DNA from: Candidatus Latescibacterota bacterium
GTDB taxonomy: Bacteria > Latescibacterota > UBA2968 > UBA8231
Length of the DNA stretch: 64,000 nucleotides
Direction: 5' to 3'
Assembly (NCBI GenBank): GCA_022826515.1
Contig: JAJDUT010000090.1
Span: 1 to 64,000, forward strand
The position numbers and the translations under genes are program-made. The notes beneath the pieces were generated by a model. It searched no databases, was not told the origin of the DNA, and worked only from the letters and a program-made list of their open reading frames with translations. Positions 50,840-60,231 of this stretch are shown here, piece by piece (within the stretch, counting starts at the first letter, position 1; each line of letters opens with the position of its first letter).

Positions 50840-53182
50840 CTTGGTCCCAATCAAAGTTCCCACCACCGCCGGCAACCCGTATTCCCGGGCGACGACCGCC
50901 CCATGACACAACGTCCCACCCCTGTCGCTCACTAATCCTGCCCCGACGGCGAAAAGCGGCGTCCAATGGGGATCGGTCGTACCACAGACCAATATCTCTC
51001 CCGGCTGTAGTGCCAACGCCTTGTCCAGATTCACGGCCACGCGCGCACGCCCTCTGACAATCCCCGGCGAAGCCCCTACGCCGCGCACCTCTCCCTTTGA
51101 TGCCTCAAGTGGAGCCGAGGGACCCCAAAACAGGTAATCTTCCTCTTCAGTCGGCGGCTCCTTACAAGCGCCAAGGAACTCTGGCGGTGATAATTTTAAC
51201 CGCCGATTAAATTCCCGTTGGCGTTCGACGACCCGCGCGCGCAACGGCTGACGCACGCCGAATCCCCAGAGGATGATTTCGTTCAGTTCTAGGTATTTGA
51301 TCTCGCTCCGCTTCTTCTTGAGGATACCGCCTTTGATCATTCGGCGACCCAGTTCGTCGAACAGCGGAAATATGTAATGCGCAGCGATCCCATCGACCCA
51401 GTAGTTGTGGTCCTCAGTAAGCGGGTAATTGGCCAGAGCCACCTGCAAAAGTTCCTCGAAAACCTCGCGTTCTTGTTTGTTCAGCAGCGAACGCACATGC
51501 GCGGTGAATTGCTCCCGCTCGGCCGCCAGTTGGCGCAATTTCACGTGCGGATCTTCCACGCCCTGCTCGGCGTACTTGAGAACCAAGGACGCGAGAAATT
51601 TCGGTGTATCTTTCCAATAGGTCTCTAAGTACTGGTCGAAAATCTCTTTGAAGGTACCCTCAAGCCCTTCCCATCTACCCTGCTTCTTGCGCGACTGTAA
51701 GGCGGCCCTTAGAAGCTCCTTGTTGGCGGGAGTAAGGTGCTGTTGCAACTGCCACAAAAGATGTCCCTTCTCAACGCTCAAATTTGACTGCCCCTGTACC
51801 AATCGGTAGGGTTCGCTTTCCGCGGCATCGGAAAACCGTTTGCGATACCACTCCACCAGGTGCCCAACGGCCTCGACCGCGGTCCCGCCTAGATGCGCGT
51901 GCATTCTCGCGCATTCGCAATACCAAGGCAGTGCTTCGACCAGCACGCTAGCCAACTCGTCGTTGGACAGCGCCGACAAATCCAAGCTGCGGAAATAAGC
52001 CCGCTTCCGCTTGAGCTTAGGCAGCCATTCACTTTTCCAGAGTTCGGGTATCTCGCGCTCTATCTTTTTGCGGGCTTCTTCTTGCTCCTTGCGATTGCCG
52101 ACCCTGAAGGGTTTTTCCGCCTCGTATGCGTAGCCGTTCACATAAATCCGCATAGGTAACGTACCGCCGCCCGTCTCCCGCCGCGCTTTCGCCCAACCCT
52201 GCATCCAATACCATTCAAACGATTGATCGAGCGGCGTTTCCAGATTGCCCCTGCGCCAAGTCAATTCAGCATCTTTGGGATCGTCCCATTCCACCGACCA
52301 ATCTCGTCCATCTTGCGCGAGGGTCGTCACCGGGCGGCACTGGAGCAAATACAGCTTCCCATCCTTAAAAGCGCATTCCAAGTCAACGGGCCACCCCATC
52401 CGAGCTTCCAAATCCACCGCGCTACGGCAGACCTCGCCGACCTGTTCGTCGGTTAAAGTTGGCCGCGAACGATTGTCTGCTGGCACGTCTATTTCGATCA
52501 CGCCAGTGGACCCGGCGGCGCACATCCGCTCTTTCTTGGCCACACTCCGCGTCTTGATCCGCAATTCCCGTTTTTCTACGGTGTACGTATCGGGAACCGA
52601 ACTGCCATCGACCAGCGCTTCTCCTAACCCCCAACATGCGTTGATGACGATCTCGCTTGCGTCGTTGGTGACTGGATTGGCGGTAAACGCGACCACTGAA
52701 GAATCCGCAGCGATGAACTCCTGCACGAGAATAGCCAGATTCACCTCGTCTGCACTGGCCCCTGAGCGCTTGCGGTAGGCCGCGGCATGGGGCTGATCGA
52801 CCGCCGCCACACACTCGACTATCGCCGCAGCCACGGCATCCACGCCCACGACGTTCAACAGGGTCTGATATTGGCCAGCAAAGGAATTGACCGCACCGTC
52901 CTCCGCCACAGCCGAGGATCGGATCGCCACCGCTGGCTCGGAAGTTCCGCAACGAACACCCAGTTCCGCGTACGCGGCTTCGATCTCCGCATAAAGGTCG
53001 GGGGGCAGCGATGTTTCACCACTTTGCACCGGTACCACTCTCGCCGTGGCATCGGCAGTAATACAAAAGCCGGGCGGAACATGTCCGTTGCTGTGTAGGC
53101 GGTTGAGGTTAGCCGCTTTACCGCCTACCAGTTCTCTCTTGCCGCTTGCAGGGTCGTCTAACCAAATAACATTCAAAGCCAT
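50777..53182 (-). CDS. PEP synthase/rifampin-phosphotransferase-like PEP-utilising protein
   Basis: The 801-residue protein has an ATP-grasp N-terminal region: LVGGKAANLNRLHSNGHVPP, PAVAIRSSAVAEDGAVNSFAG and VDLECAFKDGKLYLLQCRPV. A long helical middle follows. The C-terminal swivelling domain has the phosphohistidine motif GGTLCHGAVVAREYGLPAVV. The order matches PEP synthase and rifampin phosphotransferase. The true PEP-binding TIM barrel of PEP synthase is not visible, which favours the phosphotransferase-type layout. Start ATG 53182 is preferred; the extension enters the repeat at 53196-53324. Confidence 0.85.
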   Translation of the reverse strand: MALNVIWLDDPASGKRELVGGKAANLNRLHSNGHVPPGFCITADATARVVPVQSGETSLPPDLYAEIEAAYAELGVRCGTSEPAVAIRSSAVAEDGAVNSFAGQYQTLLNVVGVDAVAAAIVECVAAVDQPHAAAYRKRSGASADEVNLAILVQEFIAADSSVVAFTANPVTNDASEIVINACWGLGEALVDGSSVPDTYTVEKRELRIKTRSVAKKERMCAAGSTGVIEIDVPADNRSRPTLTDEQVGEVCRSAVDLEARMGWPVDLECAFKDGKLYLLQCRPVTTLAQDGRDWSVEWDDPKDAELTWRRGNLETPLDQSFEWYWMQGWAKARRETGGGTLPMRIYVNGYAYEAEKPFRVGNRKEQEEARKKIEREIPELWKSEWLPKLKRKRAYFRSLDLSALSNDELASVLVEALPWYCECARMHAHLGGTAVEAVGHLVEWYRKRFSDAAESEPYRLVQGQSNLSVEKGHLLWQLQQHLTPANKELLRAALQSRKKQGRWEGLEGTFKEIFDQYLETYWKDTPKFLASLVLKYAEQGVEDPHVKLRQLAAEREQFTAHVRSLLNKQEREVFEELLQVALANYPLTEDHNYWVDGIAAHYIFPLFDELGRRMIKGGILKKKRSEIKYLELNEIILWGFGVRQPLRARVVERQREFNRRLKLSPPEFLGACKEPPTEEEDYLFWGPSAPLEASKGEVRGVGASPGIVRGRARVAVNLDKALALQPGEILVCGTTDPHWTPLFAVGAGLVSDRGGTLCHGAVVAREYGLPAVVGTLIGTKKIRTGQLIEVDGQSGVIRLL

Positions 53183-53195
53183 ATTATTCCCTGCT

Positions 53196-53324
53196 GTTAC
53201 GCATAGGCCCCTAGGTATGGGATGCTTCGCTTCGCTCAGCATGACAACATAAAGCGTCATCACCGGTCATGCTGAGCGGAGCGAAGCGGAGTCGAAGCAT
53301 CCCATACCCCTATCTGTGCGTAAC
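53196..53324. repeat. 129-bp inverted-repeat element
   Basis: Its outer arms start GTTACGCATAGG and end CTGTGCGTAAC, with central pairs GGGATGCTTCG/CGAAGCATCCC and GCTCAGCATGAC/GTCATGCTGAGC. It lies in the 208-bp gap before SelB and has no ORF. It resembles dispersed palindromic repeats of other bacteria; copy number is unknown. Confidence 0.7.
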
Positions 53325-53390
53325 GTCAGTTATTCCTTACCAATCGCGAGCGCTCCACGTAGCTAATTCCGCAGACTCTGCATCGTAGAA

Positions 53391-55292
53391 TCACCCCACC
53401 AAAACCCGCACATCCCCCCGCCGCGCCGTCAGTCCCTCAGCGTCGAAGTGACCCAAAAGCGCCATCGCGCATTTGCGGTTGCTGCCAATCAGCGTGCGGA
53501 ATTCGGCTACTGTAATCTCGCCGTCGCGCTTGAGAACGTCGCTCAGTATCGTCCGCGCGCGGGCGAGAGCCTCGCAATGGATAAGCAAACCCCCTTCCAA
53601 TGCGGCCACCGTTCCCAGTGCTTGCAGCGCTTGGACCATGTCCGTCACCTGCGGCAGCGAGGCGTCGAGGGCTTGGGCCAACTCAGCCATCGTCGGCAAG
53701 TCGGCAAAATCCTCGGTGTTGAGCCGTGCCTCCACAGCCACCCTTAGCACCTCTTGCTCCGGGGTGAAGCAAATGCTGTGCGACGCGGCCCGCACCACAG
53801 CCCCGTCCAGCGCGACCCGCCCCGCTTCCTCCAAGTAGCGCAACACGCAGTCAAACAGTTCGGGCTGGATGTAGCGCGCGCTCAAATTGCGCAGTTCCTC
53901 GCGCGGCAATCCCAACCTGAGCGGCTGGGCGCGGTGAAAGCTCGCCAGCGCAGCCTCGATCTGTGCGCCCCAGTGCTCGCACACGTCCAAATGCAAAACG
54001 TGCGGTTGCCCCTCCGACACCACGCGCACGGCGCGGCCAGCAGCTACGAGCGCGTCCGTCAAGCCCGCCAATCGCTCCACACCAATGCCCAGCTCACCGG
54101 CCAGCACCTGCTGGCTCTTGAGCCGGTCGTCCGCGTAGCGGAGCCAGCACTCTACTACTTCGAGCAGGTCGGCATGGGCCAATGTCTGCAAATGCGCGAG
54201 CAGTGCTGGCTCGAAGCGCCGGTGCTTGGCCGGGTGCGGGTTGAGCACGCGACCACCGCCAATGGTCAGCGCCGGCGAGTACCGGCGCAGTACAAAGCGG
54301 TCGTCCCACGCCGCAATCACGGCCGCCTCCAAGCGTAGCTGCGCAAAACCCTCCTGCCCAGGCGTCAAGGGCTTGCCACCGGCAAGCACGACCCGCGCCA
54401 TAATCTCCCGCGTGCCCAAGTGCAGGCGCACGCGGGTGCGCGACGCCATAGTCATAGGGCTTGACGCAAGGAGTTGCACCTCGGCGTCTAGCATCTGCGT
54501 GGGGCGGAAAAATCCGGGCGCGACCAGCGAGTGCCCACGCTCGATTTGACCCTGCTCCACGCCGGCCAAATTGATCGCGGCTCGGTCGCCGGCCCGCACC
54601 TCTTGTACCGTCGCGCCGTGCTGTTGTAAGCGGCGCACGCGCGCCAATCGACCCTCGGGCGCAATCTCCACCCGGTCGCCCTCGGCCAAGGCCCCGGCCT
54701 GCACCGTACCCGTACAGACCAGACCAAAGCCCTTGACTCCAAAGGCCCGATCTACGGGCAGGCGGAACGGCGCGTCCGTGCGCTTAGCCGCAGTGTCCTC
54801 AACCATGGCCAACAGCCGCTGCCGCAACGGGTCAATGCCCGCGCCACTGAGCGCGGAGACCCGAAAGATCTCGGCCTGCGCCAAAAAACTCCCGCGCACA
54901 AACTCCCGCACCTCTTCCTCCACCAAGTCCAACCACTCCTCTTCCACCAAGTCGGCCTTGTTGATCACTACCACCCCGCGCTCCACCCCCAAAAGCCGCA
55001 GCACATCGAGATGCTCCCGCGACTGCGGCATCACGCCGTCGTCCGCGGCAATGACCAGCATGGCCACGTCAATGGTACTGACGCCGGCCACCATGGTTTT
55101 GACGAAGCGCTCGTGGCCGGGCACGTCGATGATCGTGGCCTGATCGCCCAAAAAGGCAAAGCCGAGTTCAATGGTAATCCCCCGCGCCCGCTCTTCCGGG
55201 GCTTGATCGGTATCCATGCCGGTCAGCGCCTTGACCAACAGAGTCTTGCCGTGGTCAATGTGCCCAGCCGTGCCAATAACCGTGTGCGCCAT
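53391..55292 (-). CDS. selB: SelB, selenocysteine-specific elongation factor
   Basis: The 633-residue protein has GTPase motifs [11 protein letters not shown] (G1), [13 protein letters not shown] (G2), [10 protein letters not shown] (G3) and NKADL (G4), a translation-factor barrel set, and C-terminal winged helices ending [20 protein letters not shown] followed by [12 protein letters not shown]. This is SelB, which delivers Sec-tRNA(Sec) to UGA codons with a SECIS hairpin. It implies that the organism makes selenoproteins, so selD, selC and selA should occur. None is certain in the window; a SelA-like gene lies at 59092. No tRNA-Sec was seen beside it. Confidence 0.96.
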   Translation of the reverse strand: MAHTVIGTAGHIDHGKTLLVKALTGMDTDQAPEERARGITIELGFAFLGDQATIIDVPGHERFVKTMVAGVSTIDVAMLVIAADDGVMPQSREHLDVLRLLGVERGVVVINKADLVEEEWLDLVEEEVREFVRGSFLAQAEIFRVSALSGAGIDPLRQRLLAMVEDTAAKRTDAPFRLPVDRAFGVKGFGLVCTGTVQAGALAEGDRVEIAPEGRLARVRRLQQHGATVQEVRAGDRAAINLAGVEQGQIERGHSLVAPGFFRPTQMLDAEVQLLASSPMTMASRTRVRLHLGTREIMARVVLAGGKPLTPGQEGFAQLRLEAAVIAAWDDRFVLRRYSPALTIGGGRVLNPHPAKHRRFEPALLAHLQTLAHADLLEVVECWLRYADDRLKSQQVLAGELGIGVERLAGLTDALVAAGRAVRVVSEGQPHVLHLDVCEHWGAQIEAALASFHRAQPLRLGLPREELRNLSARYIQPELFDCVLRYLEEAGRVALDGAVVRAASHSICFTPEQEVLRVAVEARLNTEDFADLPTMAELAQALDASLPQVTDMVQALQALGTVAALEGGLLIHCEALARARTILSDVLKRDGEITVAEFRTLIGSNRKCAMALLGHFDAEGLTARRGDVRVLVG

Positions 55293-55309
55293 CTGCTCAA
55301 TGTCCTATG

Positions 55310-55337
55310 TTGACGTGCTCTTCCTAGCCTATATTAT
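55310..55337 (+). promoter_or_regulatory. Promoter for the creatininase-like gene
   Basis: TTGACG (55310-55315), 16-nt spacer, TATTAT (55332-55337), 34 nt before the ATG at 55372. It lies in the 79-bp gap between divergent genes. Confidence 0.55.
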
Positions 55338-55371
55338 GTCCAATTCTACGCCCACAACAAGGAACTTCTCC

Positions 55372-56106
55372 ATGTACCTCAAGCACCTGCGTCCCTACCA
55401 ACTCACCGATGCAGTGGCCCAAGGCCATCCCCTGCTCGTGCCAGCCGGCTGCATCGAAACCCACGGCCCGCACATGGCCATCGGCCACGACACCCTCATC
55501 GTCGAGGAGATTTGCGACCGCGTGGCCGCGCGCACTGCTTGCGTCATTGCCCCGTCGTTTGACTATGGCCCCACCGGCTATGCCCTCGGCGGCCCAGCCG
55601 ACGGAACCATCGACCCGGATTACGACGCCTTTGGAAACTTGGCCAAAAGCATCCTGCGCAACTTTATCGAAATGGGCTTCCGCAAGACCTACGTCATCAT
55701 CATGCACCAAGGCATGGGCGGCCCCCTCGCCTTGGCTTTCAGCAAGGCCGCGGCCGAACTAGCGGTTGAGAAGGTGCTCGCCGAAGGACACCCACGCGGC
55801 TGGTGGGGCGACCGCGATGCGCTCGACCGGGTTGGCTCTTGGGGCGGGCACATCGAAGTGCAGCCCATGATCCTCCCGGAATCGAGTCCTCCGGCCGGAG
55901 GCGATCACGCCGGATACAACGAGACCTCCTTCCTGCTCGCCGCGCGCCCCGAGCTCGTGGAGCAAGACCGCCTAGGCGACGATCCGCCTTGGTATTGCCA
56001 ACAAGACGAAACCAAAAACAGCTACACGGCCAACGCCGAGCACGGCCAAGCCATGATTGAGGCCGTCGTCGATGCGTGGGTCGCCAAAATCGATCAGGAG
56101 CGCTAG
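55372..56106 (+). CDS. Creatininase-family amidohydrolase
   Basis: The 244-residue protein has LLVPAGCIETHGPHMAIGHD (metal ligands Glu, His, Asp), APSFDYGPTGYALGG and GHIEVQPMILPESSPPAGGD as in the creatininase family. Members act on creatinine-like amides or in mycofactocin and other cofactor pathways. The start at 55372 is preferred, with AAGGAACT upstream. It is co-oriented with the Sua5-like gene one base away. Confidence 0.88.
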   Translation: MYLKHLRPYQLTDAVAQGHPLLVPAGCIETHGPHMAIGHDTLIVEEICDRVAARTACVIAPSFDYGPTGYALGGPADGTIDPDYDAFGNLAKSILRNFIEMGFRKTYVIIMHQGMGGPLALAFSKAAAELAVEKVLAEGHPRGWWGDRDALDRVGSWGGHIEVQPMILPESSPPAGGDHAGYNETSFLLAARPELVEQDRLGDDPPWYCQQDETKNSYTANAEHGQAMIEAVVDAWVAKIDQER

Positions 56107-56107
56107 A

Positions 56108-56731
56108 ATGACCCAAATACTGACCGTGCATCCCGACCGCCTCAAAGGCCGTCACATCCAGCGCGCCGCTGAGGTACTCCGCCAAGGCGGCGTCATCGTC
56201 TATCCCACCGACACGATCTACGGCCTCGGCTGCGACATCACCAACAAGCAGGCAATTGAGCGCGTGCAGCGCATCAAGGGACGCGACAAAAAGAAACCCA
56301 TGTCCTTTGTCTGCGCCGACCTAACCCACATCAGCGACTACGCCCGCGTCTCCAACTACGCCCACCGCATCCTCAAGCAGTGTCTGCCGGGAGCGTACAC
56401 CTTCGTGCTGCCAGCCACTCGCCAAACGCCGCGCATCCTGCAAACCAAACAAAAGACCGTCGGCCTGCGGATTCCCGATCACCCAGTGCCACTGGCCTTG
56501 GTCCGCGCCCTCGGCCAACCCATCCTGAGCACCAGCGCCAACTACGCCGATCAAGAGGTGATAACTGAGCCGTGGGCCTTGGAGGAAGAATTGGGGCCGC
56601 AAGTGGATTTGATCTTGGAGTGCGGGCCGCTGCCCGTGGAAGCTTCGAGTGTGGTGTCGTTGGTAGGGGATCAAGTCGAGATAATCCGCGAGGGCAAAGG
56701 GGATTTAAGCTTGTTTGTCGAGGAAGCGTAA
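56108..56731 (+). CDS. Sua5/YciO/YrdC-family protein
   Basis: The 207-residue protein has VIVYPTDTIYGLGCDITNKQ, KGRDKKKPMSFVCADLTHIS, PGAYTFVLPATRQTP, VGLRIPDHPVPLALVRALG and PILSTSANY. These match the YrdC fold used for threonylcarbamoyl-AMP formation in tRNA t6A synthesis; the KGRDKKKPMSF style recalls the YciO branch, whose role is less clear. Start 56108 follows the creatininase gene by one base. Confidence 0.9.
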   Translation: MTQILTVHPDRLKGRHIQRAAEVLRQGGVIVYPTDTIYGLGCDITNKQAIERVQRIKGRDKKKPMSFVCADLTHISDYARVSNYAHRILKQCLPGAYTFVLPATRQTPRILQTKQKTVGLRIPDHPVPLALVRALGQPILSTSANYADQEVITEPWALEEELGPQVDLILECGPLPVEASSVVSLVGDQVEIIREGKGDLSLFVEEA

Positions 56732-56774
56732 GAGGCGTCTCAGGAAGAAAGGTAACACGGTTTCGACATTGCCT

Positions 56775-59099
56775 ATGCGCTTGTTTCAATTCCTCTGCTG
56801 CCTCCTCGCCGCAAACGCGGTAAACGCCCAATCGCCGTTTATTCCCTACGCCGAGCGCGGGGAATTCGCCCTCGCCGCTTCTGGTGCGCTCGACATCGGC
56901 CTCTACGGATACGCCAATCCCGCGCTACTCAGCTATGTCGAGGGCTTGGAACAGGGAGTCGCTTGGTCAGACAGCAGCTCCACCTATTCATGGGGCCTTT
57001 TTACGGCCGCGCCCCATTTGGGGTTTGGGATGATAAACGGCCGCCGGGACCGCGAGTACCGGGCTGGACTCAGCACCGGCGACCGCGACTTCAGCCTCGG
57101 GGTGAGCATGGGATGGGGAAGCGTGCGGCACGTCGTCCTCGGGGGAATTTGGCGGCCCGGCCCGCGCCTCTCCGTAGGAGGCACCTTCACTTCGACCTTT
57201 GCAAACGAGGGCCGCGAAGGAGCCGTCGATCTCGCTCTGCGTCCCTGGGGCGATGAGCGGCTAACTTTATATGCGGATTACGCGCGCGACGACGAGGCAG
57301 AGTTCTGGAGCACCGGAGCCATTGTCGGACTAGGACAGGGGCTGGCGCTGACCGGGCGTTTCTTCTCAGACCGCGCCCTAAGCGTTGGCTTGCGCGTCGG
57401 GCTGGGTGCCGCCGATTTCCAAGCGCAGGCGCGGAGCCGCACCTTTCAGACGTATGCGGCGCGCTTTGGGGCGCAGCGCGGCAACCTGTTCCGACCGCGG
57501 GCGCGCTACCTATCGCTGGAATTATCCAGGCCGGTGCAACACCGCCGCTATGCCTTCTTCGACGACTCGCAGAGCCTGCTCTCCCTCATCGCCTTGCTAG
57601 AGCGCGCACGCCGCGATCCAGCGATCAAGGGGGTCGCCATCAATGCGTCGGGCCTGCGGATTAGCCCGGCACTCGGCTGGGAACTGCGGGAGAAGCTGCG
57701 CCAGATCCGCGCCGGAGGGCAACGGGTCGTGGTGTACATCGATCGTGTCGATATCTCCGGCTATCACTGGACCTCAGTGGCCGATCACTTGGTGCTCGAC
57801 CCGGCTGGCGCAATCGGCTTGCAGGGCTATGTGGCGGGGCACACGTATTTCAAAGATGCGTTAGATAAGCTCGGAATCGGCTTTGACGAGTGGCGACTTT
57901 TCCGCTACAAGTCCGCGACCGAAGTGTACGTCCGTCGCGACATGTCCGAGGGAGAGCGCGAGCAACTAACTACCCTGCTCGATGACTGGTACGCCCTCGC
58001 CCGCAACGACATCAGCACTGCTCGCGAGCTTGCACCCGAACACTTCGACCGCCTCGTGGAAGAGACCGCATTCTTCCTGCCGCAAGAGGCCCTCGACGCC
58101 GGACTAGTGGATGGCCTCGGCCGCTGGAACGAAATCGACCGCATGGTCGAAGACATCGCCGTCGTCGCAGCTAATTCGTACACCCGGCCAGCCGACCGGC
58201 GCTGGGGACAGCGCAAGCGCATTGCCATCGTCTATGCACTCGGCGTCTGCGCCATGGACACCGGCATCGGGGCGCGCCGACTCGTCGGCGAGATTGCCTC
58301 AGCCTGTGCAGCCGCGGACGCCGTAGTACTGCGCGTCGATTCTCCAGGCGGTGACATCCTGCCCTCGGCTCTCGTGGCCGACGCCGTGTTAAAATGCCGT
58401 GAGCACAAGCCCGTCATCGTCTCGCAGGGCTATCTCGCGGCTTCGGGCGGGTACATGATCTCGCTGCCCGGCGATGCCATCGTCACCGCGCCCAACACCA
58501 TCACCGGCTCAATTGGGGTCATTGCCGGCTGGGCGTACAACACCGGACTCAAGGAAAAGTTAGGCTTGAGCACGAGCAGCGTGCAGGTGGGTCGCCACGC
58601 AGACTTGCCTTTTGGCATGACCCTGCCCCTGCTCGGCCTGCGCCTGCCAGACCGCACCTTCACTGAAGACGAAAGCGCGCGCATGGAACACACCATCCGC
58701 TCGCTGTACGAGGACTTCGTCGCCCAGGTGGCCAGCAGCCGCCACATCGCGCCGGACTCAGTCGAAGTTGTGGCCCAAGGCCGAGTCTGGAGCGGCCAAC
58801 GCGCCGTGCAGCTCGGCCTCGCCGACCAAATCGGCGGCCTTGAAACGGCCATCGTCCTAGCCAAGGAAAAAATCGGACTGTCGGCGGACGAGACTGTCGA
58901 GCTGATGGAGCGGCCCCGGCCCAAGCTGTTTTCGTCCGCTCTTTTTCGCCCGCGGCTGTTGGGCCTCGACGCGCAACCCACCCCCGAACTCGACTACCTG
59001 CAATTTCGCCTCCAGCACAATGGCCTGCCCTTGTTGCTGGTTCCCGCCAACCACGTACCGAGCCCAGTAGGGCTATATGGAGAGAAAACCTATGAGTGA
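56775..59099 (+). CDS. SppA-like signal peptide peptidase (S49) with long N-terminal domain
   Basis: The 774-residue protein starts with a signal peptide (MRLFQFLCCLLAANAVNAQ). About 250 residues follow that look like a beta-rich outer-membrane-type domain (repeated short strands with Gly/Tyr). Two S49 halves then follow: the first has RYKSATEVYVRRDM, whose Lys is the likely general base, and the second has IVSQGYLAASGGYMISLPGD with the catalytic Ser. It probably digests signal peptides or envelope proteins. The start is uncertain because no good ribosome site is close; an upstream in-frame start overlapping the previous gene is possible. Confidence 0.8.
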   Translation: MRLFQFLCCLLAANAVNAQSPFIPYAERGEFALAASGALDIGLYGYANPALLSYVEGLEQGVAWSDSSSTYSWGLFTAAPHLGFGMINGRRDREYRAGLSTGDRDFSLGVSMGWGSVRHVVLGGIWRPGPRLSVGGTFTSTFANEGREGAVDLALRPWGDERLTLYADYARDDEAEFWSTGAIVGLGQGLALTGRFFSDRALSVGLRVGLGAADFQAQARSRTFQTYAARFGAQRGNLFRPRARYLSLELSRPVQHRRYAFFDDSQSLLSLIALLERARRDPAIKGVAINASGLRISPALGWELREKLRQIRAGGQRVVVYIDRVDISGYHWTSVADHLVLDPAGAIGLQGYVAGHTYFKDALDKLGIGFDEWRLFRYKSATEVYVRRDMSEGEREQLTTLLDDWYALARNDISTARELAPEHFDRLVEETAFFLPQEALDAGLVDGLGRWNEIDRMVEDIAVVAANSYTRPADRRWGQRKRIAIVYALGVCAMDTGIGARRLVGEIASACAAADAVVLRVDSPGGDILPSALVADAVLKCREHKPVIVSQGYLAASGGYMISLPGDAIVTAPNTITGSIGVIAGWAYNTGLKEKLGLSTSSVQVGRHADLPFGMTLPLLGLRLPDRTFTEDESARMEHTIRSLYEDFVAQVASSRHIAPDSVEVVAQGRVWSGQRAVQLGLADQIGGLETAIVLAKEKIGLSADETVELMERPRPKLFSSALFRPRLLGLDAQPTPELDYLQFRLQHNGLPLLLVPANHVPSPVGLYGEKTYE

Positions 59100-60210
59100 G
59101 GAAGCCCGCGCACTGTACGCGGATATGGGGGCGACGCCCGTAATCAACGCCCTCGGCCCGCGCACCCTCTTAGGGGGATCGTCCCCCCACCCGGACATCA
59201 TCGCCGCTATGGAACTAGCCGGCCGCTATTACGTTGACATGGACGCCTTCTTGGCGAGCACGGGGCGGATCGTCGCCGACCTGCTCGGGGCTGAGGCCGC
59301 GCTAATTACCCCTGGCTGCGCAGCCGCGTTGGTCCTCGGCACAGCCGCCTGCGTCACCGGCGCAGACCCAGAGAAAATGGCCCGCCTGCCCGATTCGACC
59401 GACATGCCCAACCAAGTGGTCATCCAAAAGGCTCAGCGCTACAAATACGACCGCGTGGTGCGCTTGCCCGGCGTCACCCTCGTGGAGGCGGGCACAGAGC
59501 AAGGTACCACAGCCGATGAACTCGCCGCGGCCATCGGCTCCCAAACCGCCGCCCTGCTCTACCCGGCCATCGACAACGAAGCCGCCATCGTCCCGCTAGC
59601 CGAGGCCATTGACATCGCCCACGCCCGCGACGTCCCGGTCTTCGTGGACGCGGCCTTCCGCGTCTATCCCCTAGACGGCTTGACCCAATACATCGCAGCC
59701 GGGGCCGACCTAGTCGGCTATGGTGCCAAGTACGTGGGCGCGCCCAATTCTTCGGGCATCCTCTGCGGCCGCGCCGACTTAATTGAAGCCGCCCATTTGC
59801 ACAGCTTCGCCTGCTTTGAAACCCGCGACTTAGAAGGGGTTGGCCGCCCGCTCAAGATCGACCGCCAAGAGGTCGTCGGCGTGGTCTTAGCCCTGCGCCG
59901 CTGGCTAGCCATGGACCACGACGCCCGCAATCAAAGCGACACTCGCCGCGCCGAGACTGTGCGGCAGCACTTAGGCGAATTGCCCCACGTGCAAAGCTCC
60001 GTCAATGGCGCGTCCCTGACCCTGACCTTGGACGAACAAGCCCTCGGCCAAACCGCCGCCGAGATCGAGATCGCTTTGCGCAACGGCAATCCTTCGGTCT
60101 GGCTCTCAACAGCTCCGGGCCAACTTCACTTGTCCATGCCCACTGTCTCCGACGGCGACGAGGAACTCTTGGCAGCGCGGGTTAGGGAAGTGCTGGGGCT
60201 TGGGGGGTAG
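59092..60210 (+). CDS. SelA-like / class V PLP-dependent enzyme
   Basis: The 372-residue protein starts at ATG 59092, overlapping the SppA-like stop and with GGAGAG ahead. ATPVINALGPRTLLGGS at the start, ALITPGCAAALVLGTAACV and DLVGYGAKYVGAPNSSGIL (PLP lysine) match the SelA/DgaE-type family. True SelA is longer (about 460 residues, with an N-terminal tRNA-binding domain). An ammonia-lyase-like sugar-amine enzyme is therefore as likely. It is close to selB but separated by three genes on the opposite strand. Confidence 0.8.
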   Translation: MSEEARALYADMGATPVINALGPRTLLGGSSPHPDIIAAMELAGRYYVDMDAFLASTGRIVADLLGAEAALITPGCAAALVLGTAACVTGADPEKMARLPDSTDMPNQVVIQKAQRYKYDRVVRLPGVTLVEAGTEQGTTADELAAAIGSQTAALLYPAIDNEAAIVPLAEAIDIAHARDVPVFVDAAFRVYPLDGLTQYIAAGADLVGYGAKYVGAPNSSGILCGRADLIEAAHLHSFACFETRDLEGVGRPLKIDRQEVVGVVLALRRWLAMDHDARNQSDTRRAETVRQHLGELPHVQSSVNGASLTLTLDEQALGQTAAEIEIALRNGNPSVWLSTAPGQLHLSMPTVSDGDEELLAARVREVLGLGG

Positions 60211-60231
60211 GCCACATCGCCGCGCCCCAAT

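Noticed and set aside
53325..53390. tRNA-Sec gene next to selB
   Set aside because: The gap is too short and shows no cloverleaf or CCA-like end.
59092..60210. Confident selA call
   Set aside because: The protein is about 90 residues shorter than SelA, lacking the N-terminal domain, and is not adjacent to selB; SelA-like is as far as the sequence allows.
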